From: an uncultured Oscillospiraceae bacterium | GTDB taxonomy: Bacteria > Bacillota_A > Clostridia > Oscillospirales > Oscillospiraceae | Reading direction: 5' to 3' | NCBI GenBank assembly: GCA_910579155.1 | Contig: CAJTTS010000023.1 | Span: 1-39,301, forward strand | DNA length: 39,301 nt | Part shown: piece after piece, positions 1 through 10,659 of the stretch | How positions within the stretch are numbered: position 1 is the first letter of the stretch | How the letters are laid out: every line of letters begins with the position of its first letter | Translations under genes and position numbers: made by a program | Notes under the pieces: model-generated | The model's input: only the letters and a program-made list of their open reading frames with translations | The model's database searches: none | Told to the model about the DNA's origin: nothing

Positions 1-48
1 GTCAGGAAATGCGGCGTTATGCGCTGTTCCACAAGGTTTTGCGGGTTC

Positions 49-525
49 TCACAAAATATTTAACAAATAAATAATTGGTATTTGGTTGCAATAATCCTTA
101 TCAAACTTTATGGGGCTTGGATTTGCTCCGATCATTCCGTTATAATCCAATGTCTGGCTTAAAATATAGTTTTCTTCCCGTATTTCATAGTTAATGTGAA
201 TGCTTGAATTTTGGCAAACCCAATCTAAGTTGGTTTTTAATAGCGCAATAATTTTAGAATCGGTTTCATAGCAAACCAAATGGACAGTTTTAAGATGAGG
301 TATCCCTTGCAATCTTTCAAGCAAGGCAATTGATAGTATTCCGGAACCCGCTCCGGGATCAAGAATATGTAATTCTGTTTTGTCAACAGGCACATCAAAT
401 AATCCAGCCATAAATATAGCCGTTTCTTTGCTTGTAAAGAATTGGCCATACTTTTTGCGCTGAGATTTTGGTATTTGCTCAATATATTTGTTTGTAGTTT
501 GAATAGCAAAATCAAGTAGGTTCAT
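49..525 (-). pseudogene. Truncated Eco57I-type adenine DNA methyltransferase
   Basis: This encodes 158 residues matching only the N-terminal part of an Eco57I/type IIG-like N6-adenine methyltransferase. The hallmark KYGQFFT segment comes first, followed by the SAM-binding motif I ILDPGAGSGIL. The catalytic NPPY motif expected soon after NPSPIKFD is missing: the frame runs into an unrelated tail and a stop. Reading one frame over just after KFD gives IIATKYQLF, which could be a decayed IIxNPPY, so a frameshift plus deletion at the active site is my inference. ATG at 525 is preferred to the in-frame TTG at 531. The start overlaps the end of the XRE gene by 14 bases, so the two were translated together. 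Low GC marks it as acquired DNA. It is probably inactive. Confidence 0.75.
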
Positions 526-724
526 TTTCAATAAATTCCATCACATCGCCAATATCACAGGCTAAAGCAGAGCAAATCTTACAAAGGCTTTCCAGAGAAA
601 CAAATTCATTGCGGCTCATTTTGGCCAATACATTAAAGCTAACTCCTGCAACGTTTTTCAAATCCGTTCGATTCATCTTTTTATCTATAAGCAATTTCCA
701 TAGTTTGTCATAGTTAATAGTCAT
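512..724 (-). CDS. XRE/Cro-family HTH regulator
   Basis: A 70-residue one-domain DNA-binding protein of the short Cro/C1 class (YozG-like). The helix-turn-helix core runs roughly from residue 17 to 62, with NRTDLKNVAGVSFNVLAKM as the first helices and SLESLCKICSALACDIGDV as the distinctive C-terminal half. Such small regulators commonly precede type II methyltransferase genes on mobile DNA and act as control proteins; here the methyltransferase downstream overlaps it but is broken. The ATG at 724 has a GGAG seven bases upstream, and a good promoter lies at 755-783. The gene itself appears intact. Its target is unknown; autoregulation is a guess from the family. Confidence 0.85.
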   Translation of the reverse strand: MTINYDKLWKLLIDKKMNRTDLKNVAGVSFNVLAKMSRNEFVSLESLCKICSALACDIGDVMEFIENEPT

Positions 725-754
725 TTGGGTACTCCATTCATTAAAACCATTTAT

Positions 755-783
755 ATTATAGCATATACTAAACGAAAGAGCAA
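755..783 (-). promoter_or_regulatory. Promoter of the XRE-methyltransferase pair
   Basis: Read on the minus strand: -35 TTGCTC (783-778), 17-base spacer, perfect -10 TATAAT (760-755), about 30 bases before the XRE start codon. This is a sigma-A type match. Confidence 0.65.
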
Positions 784-819
784 GTTGTACTCATATATTC
801 ATGAGAAATGTGACTATGT

Positions 820-867
820 AATAAGAAGGTGGCAGGGCAGTAATTACCGCCCTGCCACCTTCTTATT
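820..867. terminator. Long inverted repeat, bidirectional terminator after tnpV
   Basis: Two perfect 19-base arms (820-838 and 849-867, AATAAGAAGGTGGCAGGGC and its complement) enclose a further palindrome GTAATTAC. The whole 48-base element is therefore nearly one continuous palindrome with one mismatched pair. The TnpV stop codon (869-867) overlaps the outer end of the right arm. Arm ends are AT-rich on both sides, as in bidirectional intrinsic terminators. It could also be a transposon-derived hairpin. Confidence 0.6.
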
Positions 868-1235
868 TATGTATAAATCAAATCAGTATTAATGATTTCA
901 GCTACCCTATTCTGAATATTATTCATTTTCCTTACCCATTCAAGCTGATTATATTCTTTCAAATCTTCCGTGATCTCCTCACAATCTGCTATCTGCTTTA
1001 CAAGCTGAGAGAACATTTCTTCTGCCTGCTGGTCAATTTCAGCAAGATGAGAGTCCAGGTTGCCATTGAGAAACAGAGCGGTGTATATGGAATTACGATG
1101 TTCCCGGAGATACTCCTGCTGCCGTTGTCCCCAGATACCGATGGGGACACTTTCTGAAACGGCGAGATCAGGTAAGAGATAATCGCCTTGCTGGTAGTAG
1201 GTTCCGCCCATTTGGTCGAAAAACGACTTTTCCAT
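867..1235 (-). CDS. TnpV family transposon-encoded protein
   Basis: The 122-residue product matches the TnpV family carried by conjugative and mobilisable transposons of gut Firmicutes. Recognisable features are the opening MEKSFFDQMGGTYYQQGDY, the central PIGIWGQRQQEYLREH, and the closing EWVRKMNNIQNRVAEI followed by LIYT at the C-terminus. Its biochemical role is not established. I chose ATG at 1235 because GGAGGA lies seven bases upstream; the in-frame TTG at 1250 would place that ribosome-binding site inside the gene. Length fits a complete family member. No transposase or recombinase accompanies it here, so it is probably a remnant of a larger element whose edge lies near 1260-1300. Confidence 0.85.
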   Translation of the reverse strand: MEKSFFDQMGGTYYQQGDYLLPDLAVSESVPIGIWGQRQQEYLREHRNSIYTALFLNGNLDSHLAEIDQQAEEMFSQLVKQIADCEEITEDLKEYNQLEWVRKMNNIQNRVAEIINTDLIYT

Positions 1236-1290
1236 AATATAGTCCTCCAATCTGTTGGATTTCCTCGCAATTCGACCACATCCGGCTGAC

Positions 1291-1336
1291 TATAAAAATT
1301 GAGGGAGAGGTAACTTCCTTACGTTACCTCTCCCTC
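1291..1336 (-). terminator. Terminator of comM
   Basis: On the minus strand a perfect 14-bp stem (GAGGGAGAGGTAAC, arms 1336-1323 and 1314-1301) with an 8-base loop is followed by AATTTTTATA. It ends transcripts coming from comM and marks the junction between GC-rich chromosome and the AT-rich segment to its left. Confidence 0.8.
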
Positions 1337-1358
1337 GGACGGGGGAGCTTTTTGCACG

Positions 1359-1428
1359 TTTACGCCCGGGGCTGCTCCGGTGGGCGGCTTTGCGGACCCA
1401 TTTACGCTCTCAAATGTTCCGGTGGGCG
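1359..1428. repeat. Diverged direct repeat of the comM stop-codon region
   Basis: Positions 1401-1428 (end of comM, coding RPPEHLRA then stop) and 1359-1386 (coding RPPEQPRA then stop in the same reading sense) agree at 21 of 28 bases, with a 42-base period. The outer blocks CGCCCACCGGA and GCGTAAA are identical. The second copy lies just past the real stop codon and before the terminator. Confidence 0.7.
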
Positions 1429-2925
1429 GTACTGTAACGCCTCTGCCAGGTGGTGGGCCTCAATGCTCTCCGCGCCGTCCAGGTCGGCGATGGTGCGGGC
1501 CACCCGGAGGATGCGGTCGTATCCCCGGGCGGTGAGGCCCAAACGCGCGTAAGCCCCCCGGATGAGCTGCTGGCAGGGCTGGTCCAGTTGGCAGAAAGTA
1601 CGCAGCTCGCGAGGGCCCATCTGAGCGTTGCAGACGGGGCCGCCGGGGCCGAACCGGGCAATCTGGAGGCTGCGGGCGGCGTTGACCCGCGCCCGGATGG
1701 CCTCCGAGCTCTCCGCCGGCGGCGCGCTGCCGGACAGCTCGTCGTATTCCAGGGAGGGCACGTCCACGCAGATGTCGATGCGGTCCAGCATGGGGCCGGA
1801 CAGCCGGGACAGGTAGCGGTGGATTGCCTGCTCCGTGCAGGTGCATCGCCCGGAAGGATGGCCGTACCAACCGCACTTGCAGGGGTTCATGGCGCACACC
1901 AGCATGAACCGGCTGGGGTAGGTCACCGAGCCGGACACCCTGGAAAGCTGAGTTTGCCCGTCCTCCAGGGGCTGCCGGAGCACCTCCAGCACATCGGAGC
2001 GGAACTCAGGCAGCTCGTCCAGAAACAACACCCCGTTATGGGCCAGGGAAATCTCGCCGGGCTTGGGGTTGGACCCGCCCCCGGTCATTCCGGCGGTGGA
2101 GATGGTGTGGTGGGGGGAGCGGAAGGGGCGGCGGCGCACCATGGGGTGCTCCTTGGAAGTGAGGCCCATGACGGAGTAAATCTCCGTACAGGCCAGGGCT
2201 TCGGCCCGCGTCAGGTCGGGGAGAATGGAGGGCAGACGCTTGGCCATCATGGATTTGCCCGAGCCGGGTGAGCCGGACATGAGCACGTGGTGGCCTCCTG
2301 CGGCGGCAACCTCCAAGGCGCGCTTGGCCTGTTCCTGGCCTTTTACCTCGCTGAAATCCGGGCCGTGTACCGGGACGGTCTCTTCCCGCCACTCCGGGGC
2401 GGGGGGGATAGGGGCCGCCCCGGAGAGGTGGTCCGCCAGCTCCCGCACCGTGTGGATGGGGATGACCTCCAGCCCGCCCGCCAGGGTGGCCTCGGGGGCG
2501 TTGTCGGCGGGGACGAACAGCCGCCGCACCCCCGAGCGTTCCGCCGCCAGCGCCATGGGCAGCGCCCCGGACACCGGCCTCAGCCGCCCGTCCAGGGACA
2601 GCTCGCCCAGGAAGGCGGAGTCCGGTTCCCTTTTCAGGGAGAGCTGCCCGCCCGCCGCCAGGATGCCCAGCAGGATGGGCAGGTCGTACGCCGTGCCCGC
2701 CTTGCGCCGGTCGGCGGGGGCCAGGTTCACCGTGATGCGGGAGACGGGGAAGTCGAAGCCGCTGGACTTGACGGCGGAACGCACCCGCTCCCTCGCCTCC
2801 TTCACGGCGGCGTCGGGCAGCCCCACCACGTCGAAGGCGGGCAGTCCCCCGGACAGGGCGCACTCGGCGGTGACGGAATAGCCCTCCACCCCCCGCAGGC
2901 CCAGGGAAGTCACGTTGCACACCAC
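1402..2925 (-). CDS. comM: YifB/ComM-family Mg-chelatase-like AAA+ ATPase
   Basis: A 507-residue AAA+ protein of the YifB/ComM family, hexameric helicases that promote branch migration during integration of transforming DNA in naturally competent bacteria. The N-terminal Lon-protease-like S5 domain (about 1-170) has the family sequences GLPAFDVVGLPDAAVKEA and RITVNLAPAD. The Mg-chelatase-like ATPase follows: Walker A GSPGSGKS (about 218-225, lysine 224), Walker B GVLFLDELPEF, and a cysteine-rich CGWYGHPSGRCTC segment before the sensor region SGPMLDRIDI. Length is normal. The start is GTG at 2925, with GAGGTG seven bases upstream. It is a single-gene unit divergent from nifJ, with its own promoter and terminator. 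Competence in this organism is not shown by the window. Confidence 0.93.
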   Translation of the reverse strand: MVCNVTSLGLRGVEGYSVTAECALSGGLPAFDVVGLPDAAVKEARERVRSAVKSSGFDFPVSRITVNLAPADRRKAGTAYDLPILLGILAAGGQLSLKREPDSAFLGELSLDGRLRPVSGALPMALAAERSGVRRLFVPADNAPEATLAGGLEVIPIHTVRELADHLSGAAPIPPAPEWREETVPVHGPDFSEVKGQEQAKRALEVAAAGGHHVLMSGSPGSGKSMMAKRLPSILPDLTRAEALACTEIYSVMGLTSKEHPMVRRRPFRSPHHTISTAGMTGGGSNPKPGEISLAHNGVLFLDELPEFRSDVLEVLRQPLEDGQTQLSRVSGSVTYPSRFMLVCAMNPCKCGWYGHPSGRCTCTEQAIHRYLSRLSGPMLDRIDICVDVPSLEYDELSGSAPPAESSEAIRARVNAARSLQIARFGPGGPVCNAQMGPRELRTFCQLDQPCQQLIRGAYARLGLTARGYDRILRVARTIADLDGAESIEAHHLAEALQYRPPEHLRA

Positions 2926-2965
2926 GGCGGATCACCTCATTTCTCTACGCTTTTCAATTGTGCTT

Positions 2966-2994
2966 ACTATACCACAATTTGACCTTGTTCGCAA
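2966..2994 (-). promoter_or_regulatory. comM promoter
   Basis: Minus-strand -35 TTGCGA (2994-2989), 17-base spacer, -10 TATAGT (2971-2966) preceded by TGG, giving an extended -10. It lies about 40 bases upstream of the comM GTG. Confidence 0.6.
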
Positions 2995-3108
2995 GGGCCG
3001 TGGTCCCCCGGCGATGGAAAAAACACCCAGGCGTGTGCCGGGAGGTGGGCGGCAGAGGGGAATATCCATATTGTGCAGAAACTTTACCGAAAAAATGAGC
3101 TTTTCCAA

Positions 3109-3137
3109 TTGCAAATTCGGCGAGAATGTGATAGACT
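3109..3137 (+). promoter_or_regulatory. nifJ promoter
   Basis: -35 TTGCAA (3109-3114), 17-base spacer ending in TGTGA, -10 TAGACT (3132-3137). A leader of about 60 bases follows, with a strong AAAGGAGG ribosome-binding site at 3187-3194. The rest of the comM-nifJ gap (2926-3204) shows no gene and no clear Rex-type operator. Confidence 0.55.
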
Positions 3138-3204
3138 ATTCAGCGCGAAACGGAACGAAACCGTATGGGTGCACGTTCTCATATGAAAAGGAGGAAAAAC
3201 GCCT

Positions 3205-6876
<3,672 letters not shown>

Positions 6877-6900
6877 GAATTTCCCTTCCGTTCGCACCGG

Positions 6901-6932
6901 CAGCCCCCCTCGAAAGAGGGGGGCTGCTTTTT
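6901..6932 (+). terminator. nifJ terminator
   Basis: An 11-bp stem of CAGCCCCCCTC and its complement closes on a GAAA tetraloop (6912-6915) and is followed by CTTTTT. A canonical intrinsic terminator. Confidence 0.92.
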
Positions 6933-7035
6933 CGTTGGCACACAGGAAAGAAAGAGCCGCCTGGGGACAGGGTCGGAGGAAGGGCGCCTCCAACCCTACT
7001 ATGAACGCTCGATAGAAAATTTTTTGCCCACCCCC

Positions 7036-7064
7036 TTGACAACAGAGATACAATGCGCTAATAT
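7036..7064 (+). promoter_or_regulatory. Promoter of the cad operon
   Basis: Perfect -35 TTGACA (7036-7041), 17-base spacer, -10 TAATAT (7059-7064). A strong sigma-A type promoter whose -10 runs into the operator at 7063-7082. Confidence 0.85.
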
Positions 7065-7082
7065 ATGAGCAGATGTTCATAT
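7063..7082 (+). promoter_or_regulatory. CadC/SmtB-type operator
   Basis: ATATGAGCA and TGTTCATAT are separated by GA. The arms match at 8 of 9 positions, the inverted-repeat form used by ArsR/SmtB-family metal sensors (ATATGAACA half-sites). It overlaps the end of the -10 and the expected start point, so a bound repressor would block initiation. Autoregulation by the next gene is inferred. Confidence 0.75.
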
Positions 7083-7108
7083 GTTTGCCGAATGAGAGGA
7101 GTGAACCC

Positions 7109-7471
7109 ATGACGGACAACAATGAGATCGAGCGCTGCGGCTTCCTGTGCGTCCACGAGGAGGCGGTGGAGCAGGTGCTGGACGAGATGCCGGACGACGA
7201 GACGCTGTACGACCTGGCGGAGCTGTTCAAGGTGTTTGGCGACTCCACCCGGATCAAGATTCTGTACGCGCTGTTTGAGGCGGAGCTGTGTGTCTGCGAC
7301 ATCTCCAAGCTGCTGGGGTTGACCCAGTCCGCCGTATCCCATCAGCTTCGGGTGCTGAAAAACAGCCGCCTGGTGAAGTTCCGGAGGGACGGCAAGACGG
7401 TGTTTTACTCCCTGGACGATGACCACGTCCGCAAGATCATTGCCCAGGGTATGGAGCACGTCAAGGAATAG
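7109..7471 (+). CDS. cadC: CadC-type ArsR-family metal-sensing repressor
   Basis: A 120-residue winged-helix repressor that should leave its operator when Cd, Pb or Zn binds. Both known CadC metal sites are present with exact spacing: C10, C14, C61 and C63 (the ELCVCDI motif) correspond to C7/C11/C58/C60 of plasmid pI258 CadC, and D104, H106, H117 and E120 at the C-terminus correspond to its alpha-5 zinc site. The recognition helix region is LLGLTQSAVSHQLRVLK. I start at ATG 7109, which has AGAGGAG seven bases upstream; the TTG at 7073 lies inside the operator. It is the first gene of the cad operon. The full cysteine set argues for a thiophilic-metal sensor rather than a purely zinc (CzrA-type) one. 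Confidence 0.93.
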   Translation: MTDNNEIERCGFLCVHEEAVEQVLDEMPDDETLYDLAELFKVFGDSTRIKILYALFEAELCVCDISKLLGLTQSAVSHQLRVLKNSRLVKFRRDGKTVFYSLDDDHVRKIIAQGMEHVKE

Positions 7472-7523
7472 GGGTTCTTTCCCCAATCTTATTTGAATTT
7501 ATTTTGGAAAGGGAGTCATTACT

Positions 7524-7736
7524 ATGAAAAAGACCTTCAAGCTCATCGATCTGGACTGCGCCAACTGCGCCGCCAAAATGGAAACCGCGATCAAGAAGCT
7601 CCCCGGCGTCACCGACGCCACCGTCAGCTTTCTCACCCAGAAGATGACCATTGAGGCGGACGATGTGGACACCGTCATGAAGGACGTGGTGAAGTGCTGC
7701 AAGAAGGTGGAGCCGGACTGCGAAATTGTGCTGTGA
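7524..7736 (+). CDS. Free-standing HMA-domain metal chaperone
   Basis: A 70-residue heavy-metal-associated domain with the ferredoxin-like fold pattern and the metal-binding LDCANCAAK loop (C12, C15). This is the soluble equivalent of the N-terminal domain normally fused to CadA/ZntA ATPases, which is absent from the ATPase downstream, so it probably binds the metal and hands it to the pump. Two additional adjacent cysteines (KCCKK) and one more near the C-terminus (PDCEI) are unusual and might widen its metal-binding capacity. ATG 7524 has GGAAAGGGAG upstream. Its stop overlaps the next start in GTGA, so the methyltransferase is translationally coupled. The acidic residue before the first cysteine (DCxxC) fits Zn/Cd/Pb rather than Cu. 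Confidence 0.88.
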   Translation: MKKTFKLIDLDCANCAAKMETAIKKLPGVTDATVSFLTQKMTIEADDVDTVMKDVVKCCKKVEPDCEIVL

Positions 7737-8347
7737 GCCGCACCTTTTGGGACCGCGTTGCCGGGCTGTATGACCTGTTCGAGTGGAGCAACCGGAACGT
7801 GAATGCCGCCGCCAGGGGCCGGGTGGGGGAACTGGTCCCCGCCGGCGCCCGGGTGCTGGACTGCGCCGCCGGGACGGGGGAGTTTTCCCTGGCGGCGGCG
7901 AAACGGGCGAAGTCCGTGCTGTGTACCGACCTTTCCGAGTCCATGCTGGACCGGGCGCGGAAAAAGGTCCAAAAGCGCGGCTTGACCAACGTGGGCTTTG
8001 CCAGCCGGGATATTACCGCCCTGACCGACCCGGATGGAGCCTATGACGTGGTGATTGCCGCCAACGTACTCCACCTGCTGGACGCACCGGAAAAAGCGGT
8101 CCGGGAGCTGTGGCGGGTCACGGCCCCCGGCGGGCGGCTGATTCTGCCCACCTACCTGCAAGGGAAGGCGGGGGTGGCCTATGGCAGCATGATTAAAATT
8201 TATCAGGGCGTGGGCTTCCACTATGAGCACGCCTTTACCCCAGAGACCTACCGGGAATTTTTGGAGCGCTTAGGGTTGGGGTCAGTGACGCTGGAGGTCA
8301 TTTCCGGCGGGGTGCCCGAGGGTATCGGGATACTGGAAAAGCGCTGA
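7733..8347 (+). CDS. Class I SAM-dependent methyltransferase in the cad operon
   Basis: A 204-residue soluble methyltransferase of the UbiE-like class I group. SAM-binding motif I is VLDCAAGTGEFSLAAA near residue 40, followed by VLCTDLSESMLDRARKK (acidic end of beta 2) and DVVIAANVLHLLDAPEKAVREL (motif IV region). No membrane segment or metal-binding cysteine cluster like that of ArsM is evident, so I do not call it a metal or arsenite methylase. I start at GTG 7733, which overlaps the stop of the HMA gene by four bases; an upstream in-frame GTG at 7694 would overlap that gene by about 40 bases. Its substrate is unknown. Its place between a metallochaperone and a metal pump suggests a link to metal stress. 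Confidence 0.85.
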   Translation: MSRTFWDRVAGLYDLFEWSNRNVNAAARGRVGELVPAGARVLDCAAGTGEFSLAAAKRAKSVLCTDLSESMLDRARKKVQKRGLTNVGFASRDITALTDPDGAYDVVIAANVLHLLDAPEKAVRELWRVTAPGGRLILPTYLQGKAGVAYGSMIKIYQGVGFHYEHAFTPETYREFLERLGLGSVTLEVISGGVPEGIGILEKR

Positions 8348-8513
8348 GCCGCTTCAAGCAAGCGGCCTTCAATGGGGCCCCGCAAAGCCGTCTTTTGGAT
8401 TTGCGGGGAGAGGAGGGGCAGCGGAATAAGCGATTTTTCGCCGCAGGCGGAAATAAGCGATATGCACCTTGCCCCAACGACGGACTGTACATCCGTGTTA
8501 GGAGTTGATTTGT
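8348..8513 (+). other. Structured spacer before the metal ATPase gene
   Basis: This 166-base gap inside the cad operon is rich in repeats. There is a 6-bp hairpin (CCGCTT 8349-8354 with AAGCGG 8360-8365) and a 9-bp hairpin (CCCCGCAAA 8378-8386 with TTTGCGGGG 8400-8408). A near-perfect direct repeat also occurs: GCGGAATAAGCGAT at 8421-8434 and GCGGAAATAAGCGAT at 8447-8461. No U-run follows the hairpins, so termination is unlikely; they may set mRNA processing or stability. I see no strong second promoter. Confidence 0.5.
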
Positions 8514-10463
8514 ATGACTAGGAAACAAAAAAAGACGCTGATTCGTATTATCGTGGCGGCGGCGCTGCTGATTGCTGCGGTGCTGTTGAACCGCATGGAC
8601 GAGGGATATTTCTATCTGGGGGAAAACAGGCCCCCGCTGACGGTCCCGTTTTTGTTTGAGGCACGCCCCGCCCAGGATACCGCCGGGAATGGGACGGTGG
8701 TTTATTTGCTGCGCCTGTGGTGGCTCTACTTCATCCCCTACTTCGTCATCGGCTGGGATATCCTGTGGAAGGCTGTCCGCAACATCGGCCACGGGCAGGT
8801 CTTTGATGAAAACTTTCTCATGTGCGTGGCCACTATCGGGGCTCTGGTGCTGGGGGAGTATTCCGAGGCCGTGGGCGTCATGCTGTTCTACCAGGTGGGC
8901 GAGCTGTTCCAGAGCTACGCCGTAGGCAAATCCCGGCGGTCCATCGCCCAGCTCATGGACATCCGGCCCGACGTGGCCAACGTGGAGCGGGACGGCCGGA
9001 TTTTGGAGGTTGACCCCGACGAGGTGGCGGTGGGCGAGATCATCGTCATCCGCCCCGGCGAGAAGATCCCGCTGGACGGCGTTGTGCTGGAGGGCGCCTC
9101 CTCCCTGAACACCGCCGCCCTCACCGGCGAATCCGCCCCCCGTGACGTGGGCGTGGGGAGCGAGCTGCTCAGCGGCTGCGTCAACATCACCGGGCTTTTG
9201 AAGGCCCGTACCACCCGCGAGTTCGGCCAATCCACAGTGGCAAAAATTCTCGACCTGGTGGAAAACGCCTCCTCCAAGAAGGCCAAGGCGGAGAATTTTA
9301 TCACCAGGTTTGCCCGGTACTACACCCCCTCCGTGGTGCTCGCGGCCCTGGCGCTGGCGATTATCCCCTCTCTGGTCACGGGAGAATGGTCCGTCTGGGT
9401 ACACCGCGCCCTCACCTTCCTGGTCATCTCCTGCCCCTGCGCACTGGTGATTTCCATCCCCCTGTCCTTCTTCGGCGGCATCGGCGGGGCCTCTTCCCAG
9501 GGCATTCTGGTCAAGGGAGGCAACTACCTGGAGCTGCTGGCCAAAACCGAAACCGTGGTATTTGACAAGACCGGAACCCTGACCCAGGGCGTGTTCGAGC
9601 TGTCTGCCCTGAACCCCGCCCCCGGCGTGGACGAACGGGACCTGCTGGAAACCGCCGCCCTGGCCGAGCGCCACTCGGGGCATCCCATTGCCCAGTCCCT
9701 GCGCCGTGCCCTTGGCGGCGAAGCGGACCCGGACCGGGTGACGGACGTGCAGGAAATCCCCGGCCACGGCGTGTCCGCCCTGGTGGACGGCAGGCGTGTG
9801 CTGGCGGGCAACGAGAAGCTGATGAAGCGGGAGGGGATCAAATCCCTGCCCTGCGGCCAGGCGGGCACGGTGGTCCATGTGGCCAGAGAGGGAAAGTATC
9901 TGGGTTGCGCCGTAATCTCCGACCAGATCAAGCCCACCGCCCCCGCCGCCGTCAAGGCCCTGAAACAGCGGGGCATCCGCACCGTTATGCTCACCGGAGA
10001 CAGTGAAACGGTGGGCAAGGCCGTGGCGGAGCAATTGGGGTTGGATGAGGTCCATGCCCAACTGCTCCCCGGCGACAAGGTGGACCGCCTGGAGGAGCTG
10101 CTCTCCCGCCGGAGCGAAAAGGGCGTGCTGGCCTACGTGGGCGACGGCGTGAACGACGCGCCAGTGCTCTCACGGGCCGACGTGGGCATCGCCATGGGGG
10201 CCATGGGGTCCGACGCCGCCATCGAGGCCGCCGACGTGGTACTCATGGACGACGACCCGGCCAAGCTCACTGCGGCGATGGACACCGCCCACAAATGTAT
10301 GCGCATCGTGAAGCAGAACATTGTGTTTGCCCTGTCCGTCAAGGCGCTGTTCCTGATTTTGGGGGCTTTGGGCAAGACCACCATGTGGGGGGCGGTGTTC
10401 TCCGACGTGGGCGTGGCGGTGATCGCCATCCTGAATGCCACGCGGATGCTGAAAACAAAATGA
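8514..10463 (+). CDS. cadA: P1B-type Zn/Cd/Pb-exporting ATPase
   Basis: A 649-residue membrane pump that exports divalent soft metals at the cost of ATP. Visible in order are N-terminal membrane helices, the actuator-domain TGES motif (LTGESAPRD), the transmembrane metal site SCPCALVIS (C307-P-C309), the phosphorylation motif DKTGTLT (D351), the P1B-specific HP pair in SGHPIAQ, MLTGD, and the hinge GDGVNDAP. The last helix carries FSDVGVAVIAILNATRM, whose aspartate is typical of the P1B-2 Zn/Cd/Pb group. There is no N-terminal HMA domain; that function is encoded separately at 7524. ATG 8514 is nine bases after TTAGGAG. It closes the CadC-controlled operon. Confidence 0.95.
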   Translation: MTRKQKKTLIRIIVAAALLIAAVLLNRMDEGYFYLGENRPPLTVPFLFEARPAQDTAGNGTVVYLLRLWWLYFIPYFVIGWDILWKAVRNIGHGQVFDENFLMCVATIGALVLGEYSEAVGVMLFYQVGELFQSYAVGKSRRSIAQLMDIRPDVANVERDGRILEVDPDEVAVGEIIVIRPGEKIPLDGVVLEGASSLNTAALTGESAPRDVGVGSELLSGCVNITGLLKARTTREFGQSTVAKILDLVENASSKKAKAENFITRFARYYTPSVVLAALALAIIPSLVTGEWSVWVHRALTFLVISCPCALVISIPLSFFGGIGGASSQGILVKGGNYLELLAKTETVVFDKTGTLTQGVFELSALNPAPGVDERDLLETAALAERHSGHPIAQSLRRALGGEADPDRVTDVQEIPGHGVSALVDGRRVLAGNEKLMKREGIKSLPCGQAGTVVHVAREGKYLGCAVISDQIKPTAPAAVKALKQRGIRTVMLTGDSETVGKAVAEQLGLDEVHAQLLPGDKVDRLEELLSRRSEKGVLAYVGDGVNDAPVLSRADVGIAMGAMGSDAAIEAADVVLMDDDPAKLTAAMDTAHKCMRIVKQNIVFALSVKALFLILGALGKTTMWGAVFSDVGVAVIAILNATRMLKTK

Positions 10464-10534
10464 GCGCCCGAGCTCCCTCCGGGAGGGGGGAGCGGGTGAG
10501 CGCAGTTTGTGCCGACAACGTGTCAAGAATATAC

Positions 10535-10563
10535 AAAGCCCCCCCGCCTGGGGGGGCTTTTTT
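10535..10563 (+). terminator. cad operon terminator
   Basis: An 11-bp stem, AAAGCCCCCCC with its complement, loop GCCT, followed by three further Ts (10561-10563). A second GC-rich 9-bp hairpin (10472-10493) without a U-run precedes it just after the cadA stop. Confidence 0.85.
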
Positions 10564-10577
10564 GGCCTTTCTGGTGA

Positions 10578-10607
10578 TTGACAGAACGGGAAAAGAAAAC
10601 ATATAAT
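10578..10607 (+). promoter_or_regulatory. Promoter of the serine operon
   Basis: Perfect -35 TTGACA (10578-10583), 18-base spacer, perfect -10 TATAAT (10602-10607). The leader is only about 45 bases, so there is no room for a T-box or riboswitch. Confidence 0.85.
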
Positions 10608-10659
10608 GTATAATACGCTAAAGTAATAAATTTGAAGCGGATTTGAGGAGGAAGAGACC

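Noticed and set aside
7733..8347. Calling the methyltransferase an arsenite methylase (ArsM)
   Set aside because: It lacks the conserved cysteine set of ArsM, and the operon is CadC/CadA-type.
10578..10659. T-box or serine riboswitch before serC
   Set aside because: Only about 45 bases separate the predicted start from the start codon, too few for a T-box, and no terminator lies in the leader.
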